From: Eubacterium multiforme
Lineage (GTDB): Bacteria; Bacillota; Clostridia; Clostridiales; Clostridiaceae
DNA: 64,000 nucleotides
Direction: 5' to 3'
Assembly (NCBI RefSeq): GCF_030813415.1
Contig: NZ_JAUSUF010000009.1
Coordinates: 1 to 64,000, forward strand
Shown piece by piece: positions 7,104-16,573 of the stretch (its first letter is position 1; every line of letters begins with the position of its first letter). A model generated the notes under the pieces. That model saw nothing but the letters and a program-made list of their open reading frames with translations. It had not been told where the DNA came from and did not search any database. The position numbers and the translations under genes were made by a program.

Positions 7104-10100
7104 ATGAAGATTAAAAAGGATATAAAAAAGGTTAACAAGAAAAGTAAGGTAACACTTGCTTTATTAGCTACTACTATTGCTCTGCCGTCTGTTTTAGGCA
7201 ATGCTTCTACATTTAATATTAAAGGTAATAATTTTCCTATTAATAAAAATAATATTAGTTCACCTAAATTAGATTTAACTTCAAATCCAATTAGTAGAAT
7301 TAATAAAAATTTTATTGAAGAATCAATAAGTAGTTATAAAGGTCAGGGAAGAGTTATTGCAATAATTGATGCTGGAGTAGATACAAATCATAAAGATTTT
7401 AATCTTACTGATAATTCGAAAATAAAATGGACTAAAGAAAAGATAGAAAATAAAATGAAGACAGAAGGTATAAAAGGTCAATATTTAAATGAAAAAATAC
7501 CTTTTGTTAGAGATTATTCAGATTCAGATAATAATGTTATAAATGATTCAAATTCTCATGGAACTCATGTTGCAGGGGTAGCAGCAGGAAATGGTGAAGA
7601 ATTTAAGGGAGTTGCACCAGAGGCTCAACTTTTATTAATGAAGGTGTTTTCAGATGGAAATAATCAAGGTGGAAGTTTTGATAAAATTACAGAGGCTATA
7701 AATGATGCAGTAAAACTTTCAGCAGATTCAATAAATATTAGTTTAGGTATTCAAGCAGGAAGTGAAGCAGATATTCCAGAAAAATTAGAAAATGCTTTAA
7801 AATTAGCTTCTGAAAAAGGAATAGTAGTAAATATAGCAGCAGGAAATGATGGATATTTTGGATGGGGTGTATCAACACCTAAGGCAGATTCGCCAGATTA
7901 TGGAGTTATTTCAGCACCTTCAGTTAGTAAATATGCTTTTTCAGTAGCTGCTAGAGAAGCAACGGAAAAGGAAAATCCAAAACTTATTATGAAGGATAAG
8001 TTTAATAAAAGAAATATAAATAAATCTTTTGATTATGTAGAACAAAGTACAAAAAATATTTTTGAAAGAGATAAAAACTTTGAATATAAAGAATATAAGG
8101 AAGGTTCAAAGTTATATAAAGATAAAGTTGTATTAATAAACTTAAGAGATTTAGAGAATAAAGAAAATAAAATAGAGGAAATAAATAAAAGAATAAAAAT
8201 TGTTTCTGATAATTTTGGTAAAGGAATAATTTTAGTATCTTCAGGAAATAATTTAGAAAAACTTGAAAATTTACAAGATATAATCCCTGTTATTATGGTA
8301 AATAATAAAGCTGGAATAGAAATTAAAAAGGAAAATGGTAATTCTAATTTAAAACTTGAGTCAAATTCTAAAGAGAATGAAAACTTAAGAAATTCAAAAT
8401 TAAGTGAATTTTCTTCATGGGGATTTTCACCACAATTTGGATTTAAGCCAGAAATTACTGCAGCTGGTGGAAATGTATTAGGGCCAGTAAATGATAATAG
8501 ATATGCTTATGCAAATGGAACTAGTATGTCTACACCACAAATTACAGGAGCTATAGCTTTATTAAATCAAAAATTAACTGATTCTAAAGAAATAGAAAGA
8601 TATTCAGGAGAAAATAAGCAAAAGTACATAAAAAATATATTAATGAGTACAGCAACACCTCAAATAGATAACATAACAAAAACTTATTCATCACCAAGAA
8701 AGCAAGGCGCTGGTATTTTAAATCTTAATGAAGCTTTAAAAGGAAAGGCAATAATTGTTAATAGTAAAACAGATGAATCAAAGATTAATTTAAAAGAAAT
8801 AAAAGATAATACTTTTGAATTAAATACAAAGATTATAAATAATTATGATAAAGATATAAATTATGACGTTGAATTAGTTGTAAATACAGATGAAGTAAAG
8901 AATGGAAAAATGACTTTACATCCTAGAAATTTAATAAAAAGAAAAGAAGGATCAATAAAGGTTAACAAAAATAGTAGTAAAGAACATAATATTAAAATAG
9001 ATATATCTAAATTTGATAAAGAACTAAAAGAATTAATGCCAAATGGATATTATGTTGAAGGATTTTTAATTTTAAAGGATAAATCATTAAATACTCCAAA
9101 AATAAGTATACCTTTTGTTGGATTTAAAGGAAATTGGAGTGATATTCCAGTAATTGAAAAATCAATATATGAAACTAGTAATAATGATAAGCCTATATAT
9201 TATGGAGATAAAGAAAATGACTTTACACATTTTAGTGGAAAAGTTGATGGAAAAAATATTGTATTAGGTGAATATGATAGTAATAATTCTAGAATTTTTG
9301 ACAAAAGAAAAATAGCAATATCACCAAATGGAGATGGAAGAGCAGATGAATTAAAGGTTAATTTTGTAGCTTTAAGAAATTATAAAAATTTAGAAATTAA
9401 TGTTTATTCAGATAAAGAAAAAACAAATAAAGTATTTACGAACATAGAGAAAAGATCAATATTTGGACCTATAAAGGGAAAGAAAAACTTCTTTGGAAAT
9501 TTAAGAGGAATGAGTAAGGTAAGCTCTAAATATGGATTATCATGGAATGGAAAAGGGAAAAATGTAGATACAGAACCTAATGAAGGCAATGGTTTAGGTT
9601 TTGGATTTAATGAAGGTAAAAAACTTGAAGATGGAAAATATTACTTTGAAATTAAAGTAAAGCCTGATGTTTTTGATAAAAAGCTAGAAAATAAAGATAA
9701 AGCACAAGTATATGATTCAGAAGTAATACTAGATACTAAAAAACCAGAATTTAAATATGCAAAACTTAAGGATAATGTTTTGAAAATAAAATATGATGAT
9801 GAAGGTTCTGGAATTAGAAGTATAAAAGCATATTATACTGATGAAAATGGTAAAGAAAATAATTTAAAAGTTTCTGGTGATGAAATAACAATTCCTGAAA
9901 ATATAGATAAAAATAAAATAAAAATAGTACTAGAGGATTGGGCTTTTAATAAGGAAGAAAAAACAGTTATAGATTTAGAAAAAGAAAAGTTTGAAGATAG
10001 TTTTGAATATAATATAAAGGATTATAATTTAAGAAAGGCTATTTTAAATGAATTAAATAAAAAGCATCCAAGCAAAAAAGTAAAAGAAATAACTCTTAAA

Positions 10101-11459
10101 GACTTAGAAACTATTGAAAGTATTGGAGATGAAAATTCACTAGTATATGGAGTGAAAACATTAGAAGGATTAGAAAATGTTAAGAACTTAAAGAAATTAT
10201 ATGTTAAAGATTCTAATATAGATGATTTTTCATATCTTTATAATCTTAATAATTTAGAGGAAGTATCAATAAAAAATAGTAAAGATAGTAGTTTCTTTAA
10301 TAAGGAAAAAGGAATACAAAATTTAAAATATTTAAAGAAATTAAACCTTCAAAATAATGGATTAAAGGATATAAGTGCTTTAGGAGATTTAAAGGGATTA
10401 GATTATTTAGATTTATCAAAAAATAATATTAGTGATGCTAGAAATATTTTAGATAGAAATGTAAAAAAATATAATTTAGCTGATCAAAGTATAATAATAG
10501 AAACAGATAAAGATATTTTAGAAAATCCAATAAAGGGTGCAGAAGGAAATAAATCCTATAGAAGTATAAGAATTTACGATACTGAAAACATATCCTTTAG
10601 AAATGGGAAAATATACATGAAAGATGTTTTAAGAGAAAATTCATATAAAACTAATTTTAAATCAAATACTATTAGTGGAGATATAACTATAAAAATCTCT
10701 AATAGTTATATAGAAAAAGGATTAAAAAATAATGTTATATATATTAAAGACAGAAATTTAAGAAAAGCAATTAATAAGGAGCTTAATAAACCAGAATATT
10801 CTAATATATATAGAAATGATTTAAATAAAATAAAATCTCTTGGAACTTTAGAAAAACCACTTATGTTTGTATCTAGCCTTGAAGGATTAGAACATAGTAA
10901 CATAGAAAACTTGTATTTAAAGGAAACAAGAGTTAGAGATTTTTCAATACTTAAAAGAATTAAATCTTTAAAAACATTAAGTATAACAAAAACAGATGGA
11001 CTAGCTATAGATTCTATATCAAAAATAGACCATTTAGAAAATTTAATAATTAAAGATAATGACTTAAGTAATATAAATAGCTTAGCTAATATAAAAAATC
11101 TTAAAAAACTTGATGTATCAAAAAATAAAATTATAGATTTAAGTGCATTTAAAGATATAAAAGATTTAGATGTAACAGCAAAGGATCAAAAAGTAGAATT
11201 TGAACCTTTTGGAATGGAAAGTGAAAATCCTATTAAGGATGAAAAGGGAGAATTTATAAATATAGATTCAAAAAATCCTAAATTTGAAGAGGGAAAATTA
11301 AAAATAACTAAAGATGGTGAAATAGAAAATTTAAATGGAGAAGATGAAAAATATATTAATTTAAATTGGAATAGCAAAAATAATAAGTTTACAGGAACAA
11401 TAAGAATAAAAATAACTGAAATGGTATTTATAGACTTTAATTCTTTAGAAGATTTTTAA
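7104..11459 (+). CDS. Large secreted subtilisin-like (S8) protease with LRR domains
   Basis: A 1451-residue secreted protease. A basic N-terminus and hydrophobic stretch (about 14-33) form a signal peptide. The S8 catalytic residues are visible: Asp89 in I-I-D-A-G-V-D, His152 in S-H-G-T-H-V-A-G and Ser474 in N-G-T-S-M-S-T-P. The insert at about 310-430 resembles a protease-associated domain. The region after 570 looks like the fibronectin-type domains of streptococcal C5a peptidase, including I-S-P-N-G-D-G. Two separate blocks of leucine-rich repeats follow (about 970-1120 and 1210-1330). There is no LPxTG or other anchor at the C-terminus, so it is probably released or held by noncovalent binding. 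The substrate is unknown; a host protein is a plausible guess. It has its own promoter region and terminator. Confidence 0.88.
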   Translation: MKIKKDIKKVNKKSKVTLALLATTIALPSVLGNASTFNIKGNNFPINKNNISSPKLDLTSNPISRINKNFIEESISSYKGQGRVIAIIDAGVDTNHKDFNLTDNSKIKWTKEKIENKMKTEGIKGQYLNEKIPFVRDYSDSDNNVINDSNSHGTHVAGVAAGNGEEFKGVAPEAQLLLMKVFSDGNNQGGSFDKITEAINDAVKLSADSINISLGIQAGSEADIPEKLENALKLASEKGIVVNIAAGNDGYFGWGVSTPKADSPDYGVISAPSVSKYAFSVAAREATEKENPKLIMKDKFNKRNINKSFDYVEQSTKNIFERDKNFEYKEYKEGSKLYKDKVVLINLRDLENKENKIEEINKRIKIVSDNFGKGIILVSSGNNLEKLENLQDIIPVIMVNNKAGIEIKKENGNSNLKLESNSKENENLRNSKLSEFSSWGFSPQFGFKPEITAAGGNVLGPVNDNRYAYANGTSMSTPQITGAIALLNQKLTDSKEIERYSGENKQKYIKNILMSTATPQIDNITKTYSSPRKQGAGILNLNEALKGKAIIVNSKTDESKINLKEIKDNTFELNTKIINNYDKDINYDVELVVNTDEVKNGKMTLHPRNLIKRKEGSIKVNKNSSKEHNIKIDISKFDKELKELMPNGYYVEGFLILKDKSLNTPKISIPFVGFKGNWSDIPVIEKSIYETSNNDKPIYYGDKENDFTHFSGKVDGKNIVLGEYDSNNSRIFDKRKIAISPNGDGRADELKVNFVALRNYKNLEINVYSDKEKTNKVFTNIEKRSIFGPIKGKKNFFGNLRGMSKVSSKYGLSWNGKGKNVDTEPNEGNGLGFGFNEGKKLEDGKYYFEIKVKPDVFDKKLENKDKAQVYDSEVILDTKKPEFKYAKLKDNVLKIKYDDEGSGIRSIKAYYTDENGKENNLKVSGDEITIPENIDKNKIKIVLEDWAFNKEEKTVIDLEKEKFEDSFEYNIKDYNLRKAILNELNKKHPSKKVKEITLKDLETIESIGDENSLVYGVKTLEGLENVKNLKKLYVKDSNIDDFSYLYNLNNLEEVSIKNSKDSSFFNKEKGIQNLKYLKKLNLQNNGLKDISALGDLKGLDYLDLSKNNISDARNILDRNVKKYNLADQSIIIETDKDILENPIKGAEGNKSYRSIRIYDTENISFRNGKIYMKDVLRENSYKTNFKSNTISGDITIKISNSYIEKGLKNNVIYIKDRNLRKAINKELNKPEYSNIYRNDLNKIKSLGTLEKPLMFVSSLEGLEHSNIENLYLKETRVRDFSILKRIKSLKTLSITKTDGLAIDSISKIDHLENLIIKDNDLSNINSLANIKNLKKLDVSKNKIIDLSAFKDIKDLDVTAKDQKVEFEPFGMESENPIKDEKGEFINIDSKNPKFEEGKLKITKDGEIENLNGEDEKYINLNWNSKNNKFTGTIRIKITEMVFIDFNSLEDF

Positions 11460-11466
11460 TACTATT

Positions 11467-11500
11467 AAATAGGCAGTAATAAAATACTGCCTATTTTTTT
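11467..11500 (+). terminator. Terminator after the S8 protease gene
   Basis: AAATAGGCAGTA (11467-11478) pairs perfectly with TACTGCCTATTT (11485-11496), followed by a T tract. Confidence 0.9.
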
Positions 11501-11659
11501 ATGGATTTTAAAATGGATAATTTAATCTCTTTATTAGAACCTTAAAAAATAATAAATCATAATAATATAGTAAATACTATTTAATAAAAATTACTTTAAA
11601 ATATTATACATTAAAAATTAGTTTTATAGAGAATAATATAAAATTAGGAGGGTTTTATT

Positions 11660-11839
11660 ATGAGGCAAAATATAGATAAATCACCATTTGAAAATAATGA
11701 AGAAGAGGTAGTAGAAGCTACAAAAACAGCAATAAAAATGGGTATGGATGATAATTTAATTAGCAAGATTACTAAATTAACAGTTATTGAAGTTAAAAGA
11801 ATTAGAGAAGCTTTGGATAGAATAGGTAGAATTATATAA
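11660..11839 (+). CDS. Small helix-turn-helix-like protein (59 aa)
   Basis: A 59-codon gene with an excellent SD (TAGGAGG, 11645-11651) nine bases before the ATG, and a terminator right after its stop. The C-terminal half, A-I-K-M-G-M-D-D-N-L-I-S-K-I-T-K-L-T, resembles the short helical tail (M-G-x-D-x-x-x-I-x-x-x-T-G-L) found at the end of Rpn/PD-(D/E)XK transposase-like nucleases and in related short clostridial proteins. The nuclease core is absent and no remnant is seen upstream, so this is either a stand-alone small protein or a much-reduced relic. The function is unknown. Confidence 0.7.
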   Translation: MRQNIDKSPFENNEEEVVEATKTAIKMGMDDNLISKITKLTVIEVKRIREALDRIGRII

Positions 11840-11845
11840 TTTGAA

Positions 11846-11878
11846 AAATGGGTAATAGAAATGTTGCCCTTTTTTATT
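11846..11878 (+). terminator. Terminator after the 59-aa gene
   Basis: GGGTAA (from 11850) pairs with TTGCCC (about 11865-11870), with one G-U pair. The stem is flanked by an A run on the left and a six-T run on the right. Confidence 0.7.
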
Positions 11879-11995
11879 TTTATAAATTAATATTATCTTC
11901 TATAAGAGGAAATTATTATATTGTATTAAAGAATTAAATGTAGCACATAATAGGCTTAGCTAACAAAAGAAAATAAAAAGGATGTGAAGAAGAAA

Positions 11996-13432
11996 ATGGG
12001 AGATTTAGAAAATAGAAATAAAAAGCTTACTTTATTTCAGCTTATAGGAATAAGCATTGCTTTTTATGGAAGTGTTAGAAGTGTTCCCACATTAGCTATT
12101 GTTGGTTGGCAACAAATATTTTTTATGATAGGTGCTGCAGTACTTTTTGCAATACCTATTTCTTTAATATCAGCTGAACTTGCAACAGGATGGCCAAAGG
12201 AAGGTGGTGCCCAAGTATGGGTTAAGGAAGCCTTAGGGGAAAAGTGGGCTTTTGTAACTGCATGGCTTTTATGGGTTCAATTATTTTTTGGTATGGTTAT
12301 GGTTAGTTCAACAGTTGGAGTAATGCTAGCTTATGCCATTGGAAAGCCAAGTCTTGCACAAAATAATATATTTATATTCATAATAATTTTAGTTTCTTAC
12401 TGGCTTGTTACTATATTAAATTTTAGATTTGATATGGGTAAGGTTGTTGGAAGTATAGGAGCTGTAGTTGGTATTTATATTCCTTTTATAGCATTAGTTT
12501 TACTTGGAATATGGTGGACAATGAAACATGGAAATGTATATTTAGGTCCACTAAATATGCAAAGTGCAATACCTAGTTTAGGTTCTTTTGATAAATTATC
12601 ATTTTTTGCAGGAATAATATTTATATTTTCTGGACTTGAAATTGCTTCAGTTCATGCAAATAATATAGAAAATCCAAGAAGAAATTATCCAATATCAGTA
12701 TTTGTTTCAATGGGACTTCTTATTGTATTTAACCTTATTGCAGGACTTACAGAAGCAAATGCAATACCATCAGATAAGATAGAATTATCAAATATAACTC
12801 AGCCTTTCCAATTATACTTTAATGAACTTGGAGTTCCATGGCTTACAAATATTATAGCAGCAATGATAGCATTAGGAGTACTTGCACAATTAAGTGCATG
12901 GGTTCTTGGACCTTCAAAGGCTATGATTAAAGTTGCAGAGGAGGGAAATCTTCCACCAATATTTCAAAAGAGAACAAGGCGTGATGTGCCAATTGCTTTT
13001 GTTTTGATTCAAGCAATAGTTGTATCATTAGTAGCTATTTTATATGTGGTAGTTCCAGATGTTAATAATAGTTTCTTTATGGTTCTTATATTAACAACTA
13101 TTTTATATAGTGTAGTTTATATTTTTATAATTCTTGCAGAAATTATTTTAAAATATAAAAAACCAGATGTACCTAGAGCCTTTACTATTCCAGGTGGGAA
13201 ATTTGGAATGTGGGTTACTTGTATATTAGCATTAGTTGGAGTAGTTATCACAATTGCTGTAAGTCTTATACCACCAAGTTCTATTCCAAAGTCAGGGGAT
13301 GTAATGTATATTTCCTTCCAAGTAATAGGAACTTTAATATGTTTTATTTCACCATTAATTATATTTGCATTTAAAAAGGATTCATGGAAAAAGACTGAAA
13401 AGGAGAGAGTAAGAGATGGAAAAGGACATTAA
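11996..13432 (+). CDS. Amino acid/amine antiporter, GadC-like (APC superfamily)
   Basis: A 478-residue membrane protein with about 12 hydrophobic segments, of the glutamate:GABA antiporter (GadC/YjeM) branch of the APC superfamily. Features include the E-L-A-T-G-W-P-x-E-G-G region near residues 60-75 and F-S-G-L-E-I-A-S-V-H-A at about 210. It overlaps the decarboxylase gene by 17 nt, so the pair should form one decarboxylation/antiport system that imports the amino acid and exports the amine, consuming a cytoplasmic proton. The substrate should match the decarboxylase, hence tyrosine/tyramine is my best guess. The start is uncertain: ATG 11996 has AAGGA 13 nt upstream, while GTG 11984 is too close to it. 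Confidence 0.8.
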   Translation: MGDLENRNKKLTLFQLIGISIAFYGSVRSVPTLAIVGWQQIFFMIGAAVLFAIPISLISAELATGWPKEGGAQVWVKEALGEKWAFVTAWLLWVQLFFGMVMVSSTVGVMLAYAIGKPSLAQNNIFIFIIILVSYWLVTILNFRFDMGKVVGSIGAVVGIYIPFIALVLLGIWWTMKHGNVYLGPLNMQSAIPSLGSFDKLSFFAGIIFIFSGLEIASVHANNIENPRRNYPISVFVSMGLLIVFNLIAGLTEANAIPSDKIELSNITQPFQLYFNELGVPWLTNIIAAMIALGVLAQLSAWVLGPSKAMIKVAEEGNLPPIFQKRTRRDVPIAFVLIQAIVVSLVAILYVVVPDVNNSFFMVLILTTILYSVVYIFIILAEIILKYKKPDVPRAFTIPGGKFGMWVTCILALVGVVITIAVSLIPPSSIPKSGDVMYISFQVIGTLICFISPLIIFAFKKDSWKKTEKERVRDGKGH

Positions 13433-15314
13433 AAAAGGAACTGATAACACTTACAATAATGAAGATATTAATTTAAAAGCTATGTTCTTAGGGCCTAAAT
13501 CAGAAAATGAAGATATTTTCGAGGAAAGTCTTTTAAGATTATTTAATGATCATGCAGAGTGGAGAAAAAATTATCATCCAGAAGATGATACTATAATAAA
13601 AGTATCAGATGAGCGTAAGGAAAGCTTCATAGTTAGTAAGGATAGAATGAAGGAAGTTTTAATTGATCTTTCTTCTAAACTTAGAGCTGGTTCTGTTCCT
13701 TGGCATTCACCAAGATTTTTAGGACATATGAATTCAGAAACTTTAATGCCAGCATTACTTGGTTATTTTGCAGCAATGTTATATAACGGAAATAATGTTG
13801 CCTATGAATCTTCACCTGCAACATCACAAATGGAAGAGGATGTTGGAGAAGATTTTTGTACTCTTGTTGGATTTAATAAAAATGGATGGGGACATATATG
13901 TGCTGATGGTTCCATAGCAAACTATGAAGGATTATGGTATGCAAGAAATATTAAATCTATTCCTATTGCAATGAAAGAAGTTACTCCAGAACTTGTGGAA
14001 GGAAAATCAGAATGGGAACTTTTAAATTTAAGTGTTTGTGAAATACTTGATTTAATGGATAAGGCAGGAGATAAGTTAGATGAAATAAAAGAACATTCAG
14101 CTAGAGGTATGGGAGATAAAATAAGAAAACTTGGAAAGTGGTTAATACCTCAAACTAAACATTATTCATGGCTTAAGGCAGCAGATATTTTAGGCCTTGG
14201 AGTTGAATCAGTTGTTCCAGTAAAGGTTGATAACAATTATAGAATGGATATGGATGAACTTAGAAAAACTATAGATGAATTTACAAAAAATAACATTCCA
14301 ATACTTGGAGTTGTAGGAGTTGTAGGTTCAACAGAAGAGGGAGCAGTTGACCATATTGATAAAATTTCTGAAATAAGAGATGAGTTTTCAAAGAATGGAA
14401 TAAATTTTTACATACATGTAGATGCTGCCTATGGTGGTTATGCTAGATCTATATTTTTAGATGAAGATTATTCTTTTATTGAAGAGGATAAATTACATAA
14501 TAAAATGTTAGAACATGGAGCTATATTAGATAATAATACACCATGGCCATCAAAGGATGTTTATAATGCCTTTAAAGCAATGGAAAAAGCAGATACTATT
14601 ACAATAGATCCACATAAAATGGGATATATACCATATTCAGCAGGAGGAATAATAATAAAGGATAAGAGAATGAGAGATTCTATATCCTATTTTGCAACTT
14701 ATGTATTTGAAAAGGGAGCAGATATTCCATCCCTTCTTGGAGCTTTTATGCTTGAAGGTTCAAAGGCAGGTGCAACAGCAGCTTCTGTTTGGACTGCACA
14801 TAAAGTTTTACCCCTTAATATAACTGGCTATGGAAAACTTATTGGAGCTGGAAATGAAGGAGCCTATAAATTATATGAAAAAATAAAAAAACAAAAATCC
14901 TATAATATTGGAGATAAAATAGTAGATATATATCCTTTAGTTTTACCAGATTTTAATATGGTTGACTTTGCCTTTAACATTAGAGGAAATAAAGATTTAA
15001 AATTAATGAATGATTTAAATCATGATTTTTATGAAGAAGCTTCCTATGTTAAAGAACAATTATATGTAAATGATTTTTTAACTTCTCACACTGATTTTAC
15101 CTTTGAAGATTATGGGGATTCTCCACTTAATTTTGTTGAAGGCTGTAGTATTCCAAAAGAAGAATGGGATAAAGTTAAAAAGGTAACTATATTAAGAGCT
15201 TGTGTGCTATCACCATTTTTAAATTGTGAAAAGGTATTTGATGAATATATGAAAAAAATGGATAAAGCAATAGTTGAAAAACTTGAAAATATTCTTAAAA
15301 GCAAAGAATTTTAA
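13416..15314 (+). CDS. PLP-dependent amino acid decarboxylase, tyrosine decarboxylase type
   Basis: A 632-residue group II PLP decarboxylase. The Schiff-base lysine is Lys401 in D-P-H-K-M-G-Y-I-P-Y-S-A-G-G. Length and many blocks (S-V-P-W-H, G-H-M-N-S-E-T-L-M-P, N-N-V-A-Y-E-S-S-P-A-T-S-Q-M-E, V-D-A-A-Y-G-G-Y) match, from memory, enterococcal tyrosine decarboxylase (about 620 residues) far better than the roughly 465-residue glutamate decarboxylases. It would convert tyrosine (possibly also phenylalanine) to tyramine and CO2. It overlaps the antiporter gene upstream, SD AAGGAGAG. The pair would give proton-motive force and acid tolerance. The substrate is inferred. Confidence 0.82.
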   Translation: MEKDIKKGTDNTYNNEDINLKAMFLGPKSENEDIFEESLLRLFNDHAEWRKNYHPEDDTIIKVSDERKESFIVSKDRMKEVLIDLSSKLRAGSVPWHSPRFLGHMNSETLMPALLGYFAAMLYNGNNVAYESSPATSQMEEDVGEDFCTLVGFNKNGWGHICADGSIANYEGLWYARNIKSIPIAMKEVTPELVEGKSEWELLNLSVCEILDLMDKAGDKLDEIKEHSARGMGDKIRKLGKWLIPQTKHYSWLKAADILGLGVESVVPVKVDNNYRMDMDELRKTIDEFTKNNIPILGVVGVVGSTEEGAVDHIDKISEIRDEFSKNGINFYIHVDAAYGGYARSIFLDEDYSFIEEDKLHNKMLEHGAILDNNTPWPSKDVYNAFKAMEKADTITIDPHKMGYIPYSAGGIIIKDKRMRDSISYFATYVFEKGADIPSLLGAFMLEGSKAGATAASVWTAHKVLPLNITGYGKLIGAGNEGAYKLYEKIKKQKSYNIGDKIVDIYPLVLPDFNMVDFAFNIRGNKDLKLMNDLNHDFYEEASYVKEQLYVNDFLTSHTDFTFEDYGDSPLNFVEGCSIPKEEWDKVKKVTILRACVLSPFLNCEKVFDEYMKKMDKAIVEKLENILKSKEF

Positions 15315-15340
15315 AGGAAAAATCTTATAAAATATATTTA

Positions 15341-15369
15341 TTGAATAAAAAAGAATTATAATATATAAT
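15341..15369 (+). promoter_or_regulatory. Sigma-A promoter of the cobalamin operon
   Basis: TTGAAT (15341-15346) and TATAAT (15364-15369) are separated by exactly 17 nt and lie about 40-50 nt upstream of the cobalamin riboswitch. Confidence 0.7.
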
Positions 15370-15404
15370 TAACCAATGAGAAATAGTAAAATTAAATATT
15401 TTAA

Positions 15405-15605
15405 TTGTAGGTGAATAAATTTTAATTATTTTAAAAGGGAAAATGGTGAAATTCCATTACAGCCCCCGCTACTGTAAAAGGTTACTAATTTAAAATAACC
15501 ACTAAATATAAATATTTGGGAAGGATTAAATTAGGATGACCCTTAAGTCAGGAAACCTGCCTATAGTTATTAGCTATTCTTCGGAGGGAAGTAAAATAGA
15601 TAAAT
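15405..15605 (+). promoter_or_regulatory. Cobalamin (adenosylcobalamin) riboswitch
   Basis: The signature elements are all present in order: AGGTG near 15411; GGGAAAATGGTGAAATTCC at 15437-15455; ACAGCCCCCGCTACTGTAA (the B12 box core) at 15460-15478; AGGATGACC around 15533; AAGTCAGGAAACCTGCC at 15545-15561; and the TTCGGAGGGAAG end at about 15580-15591. The leader is followed by an intrinsic terminator and the B12 operon, so high B12 should end transcription before cbiK. Confidence 0.96.
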
Positions 15606-15644
15606 ATTTGATGAAAGTTTTAAAATTTTTATCTTGTGTTATAT

Positions 15645-15682
15645 AAGGCACTTTTATTCCTAGTAATAAGAGTGCCTTTTTA
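15645..15682 (+). terminator. Regulated terminator of the B12 riboswitch
   Basis: AAGGCACTTTTATT (15645-15658) pairs with AATAAGAGTGCCTT (15665-15678), with one G-U pair, followed by Ts. It sits between the riboswitch and cbiK, the usual place for the expression platform. Confidence 0.85.
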
Positions 15683-15720
15683 TGATTTCCTAAAATTTAG
15701 TTAATTTTTAGAGGTGAAAT

Positions 15721-16554
15721 ATGAAAAAAGCAATATTAGTAGTAAGTTTCGGGACAAGTCATTTAGATGCACTAGAAAATTCTATTGAAAAAATTGAATT
15801 AGAAATAAAGGAAAATTTTAAAGATTATGATATTTTTAGAGCCTTTACATCTCATATGATAATAAATAAGTTAAAAAGAGTACATAATATAGAGATTGAT
15901 ACTCCAGAGAAGGTTTTACATAAATTAAAAGAGTCAGGTTATGATGAAGTTTTAGTTCAACCACTTCACATAATACCAGGAGAAGAATATGATTATGTTA
16001 AAGGTAATGTAATTAAATTTGAAAAGCAATTTAATGTTATGAAGTTTGGAAGACCTATATTTTTCTATCAAGGAGAGGGAGAACTTCCAAATGATTATTC
16101 AATATTTATAGATAGTATAAGTGAATTATTAGAATGTAATGAAGATGAAGGAGTAATCTTATTTGGACATGGAAGTTGTCATTACTCTAATGCAGTATAT
16201 GGTGCACTTCAAGCAATGCTTTATGATGAAGGCTATGAGAGAGCTTTTGTTGGAACAGTAGAAGGTTATCCAACATTAGATAGTGTTTTAAAGAGAATTG
16301 AAAAGAAAAATATAAAAAAGATAAGATTAGTTCCATTAATGGTTGTTGCAGGGGATCATGTTAAAAATGATATGGCTTCAGATGAAGAGGATTCATGGAA
16401 GTCAATATTAGAAAGTAATGGAATAGAAGTTAAGGCATATATACATGGACTAGGAGAAAAGGAAGAATTTAGAAAAATATATTTAGATCATGTAGAGGAT
16501 ATGATTAATGATACTTACTTAGGTTTAGGTGAAACTAGAAAAATAGCTAAATAA
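15721..16554 (+). CDS. cbiK: Sirohydrochlorin cobaltochelatase CbiK
   Basis: A 277-residue anaerobic cobalt chelatase that inserts Co2+ into sirohydrochlorin, the committing step to B12. The two catalytic histidines are seen as His150 in F-G-H-G-S-C-H and His213 in V-A-G-D-H-V-K-N-D-M-A, at the family's spacing. No signal peptide is evident, so it acts in the cytoplasm. It is the first gene of a 15-gene operon behind the cobalamin riboswitch. SD GAGGTGA is present. Confidence 0.96.
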   Translation: MKKAILVVSFGTSHLDALENSIEKIELEIKENFKDYDIFRAFTSHMIINKLKRVHNIEIDTPEKVLHKLKESGYDEVLVQPLHIIPGEEYDYVKGNVIKFEKQFNVMKFGRPIFFYQGEGELPNDYSIFIDSISELLECNEDEGVILFGHGSCHYSNAVYGALQAMLYDEGYERAFVGTVEGYPTLDSVLKRIEKKNIKKIRLVPLMVVAGDHVKNDMASDEEDSWKSILESNGIEVKAYIHGLGEKEEFRKIYLDHVEDMINDTYLGLGETRKIAK

Positions 16555-16573
16555 GTATATAAGGAGGATTTAC

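Noticed and set aside
13416..15314. Glutamate decarboxylase
   Set aside because: At 632 residues it is much longer than glutamate decarboxylases (about 465), and its conserved blocks match the tyrosine decarboxylase type.
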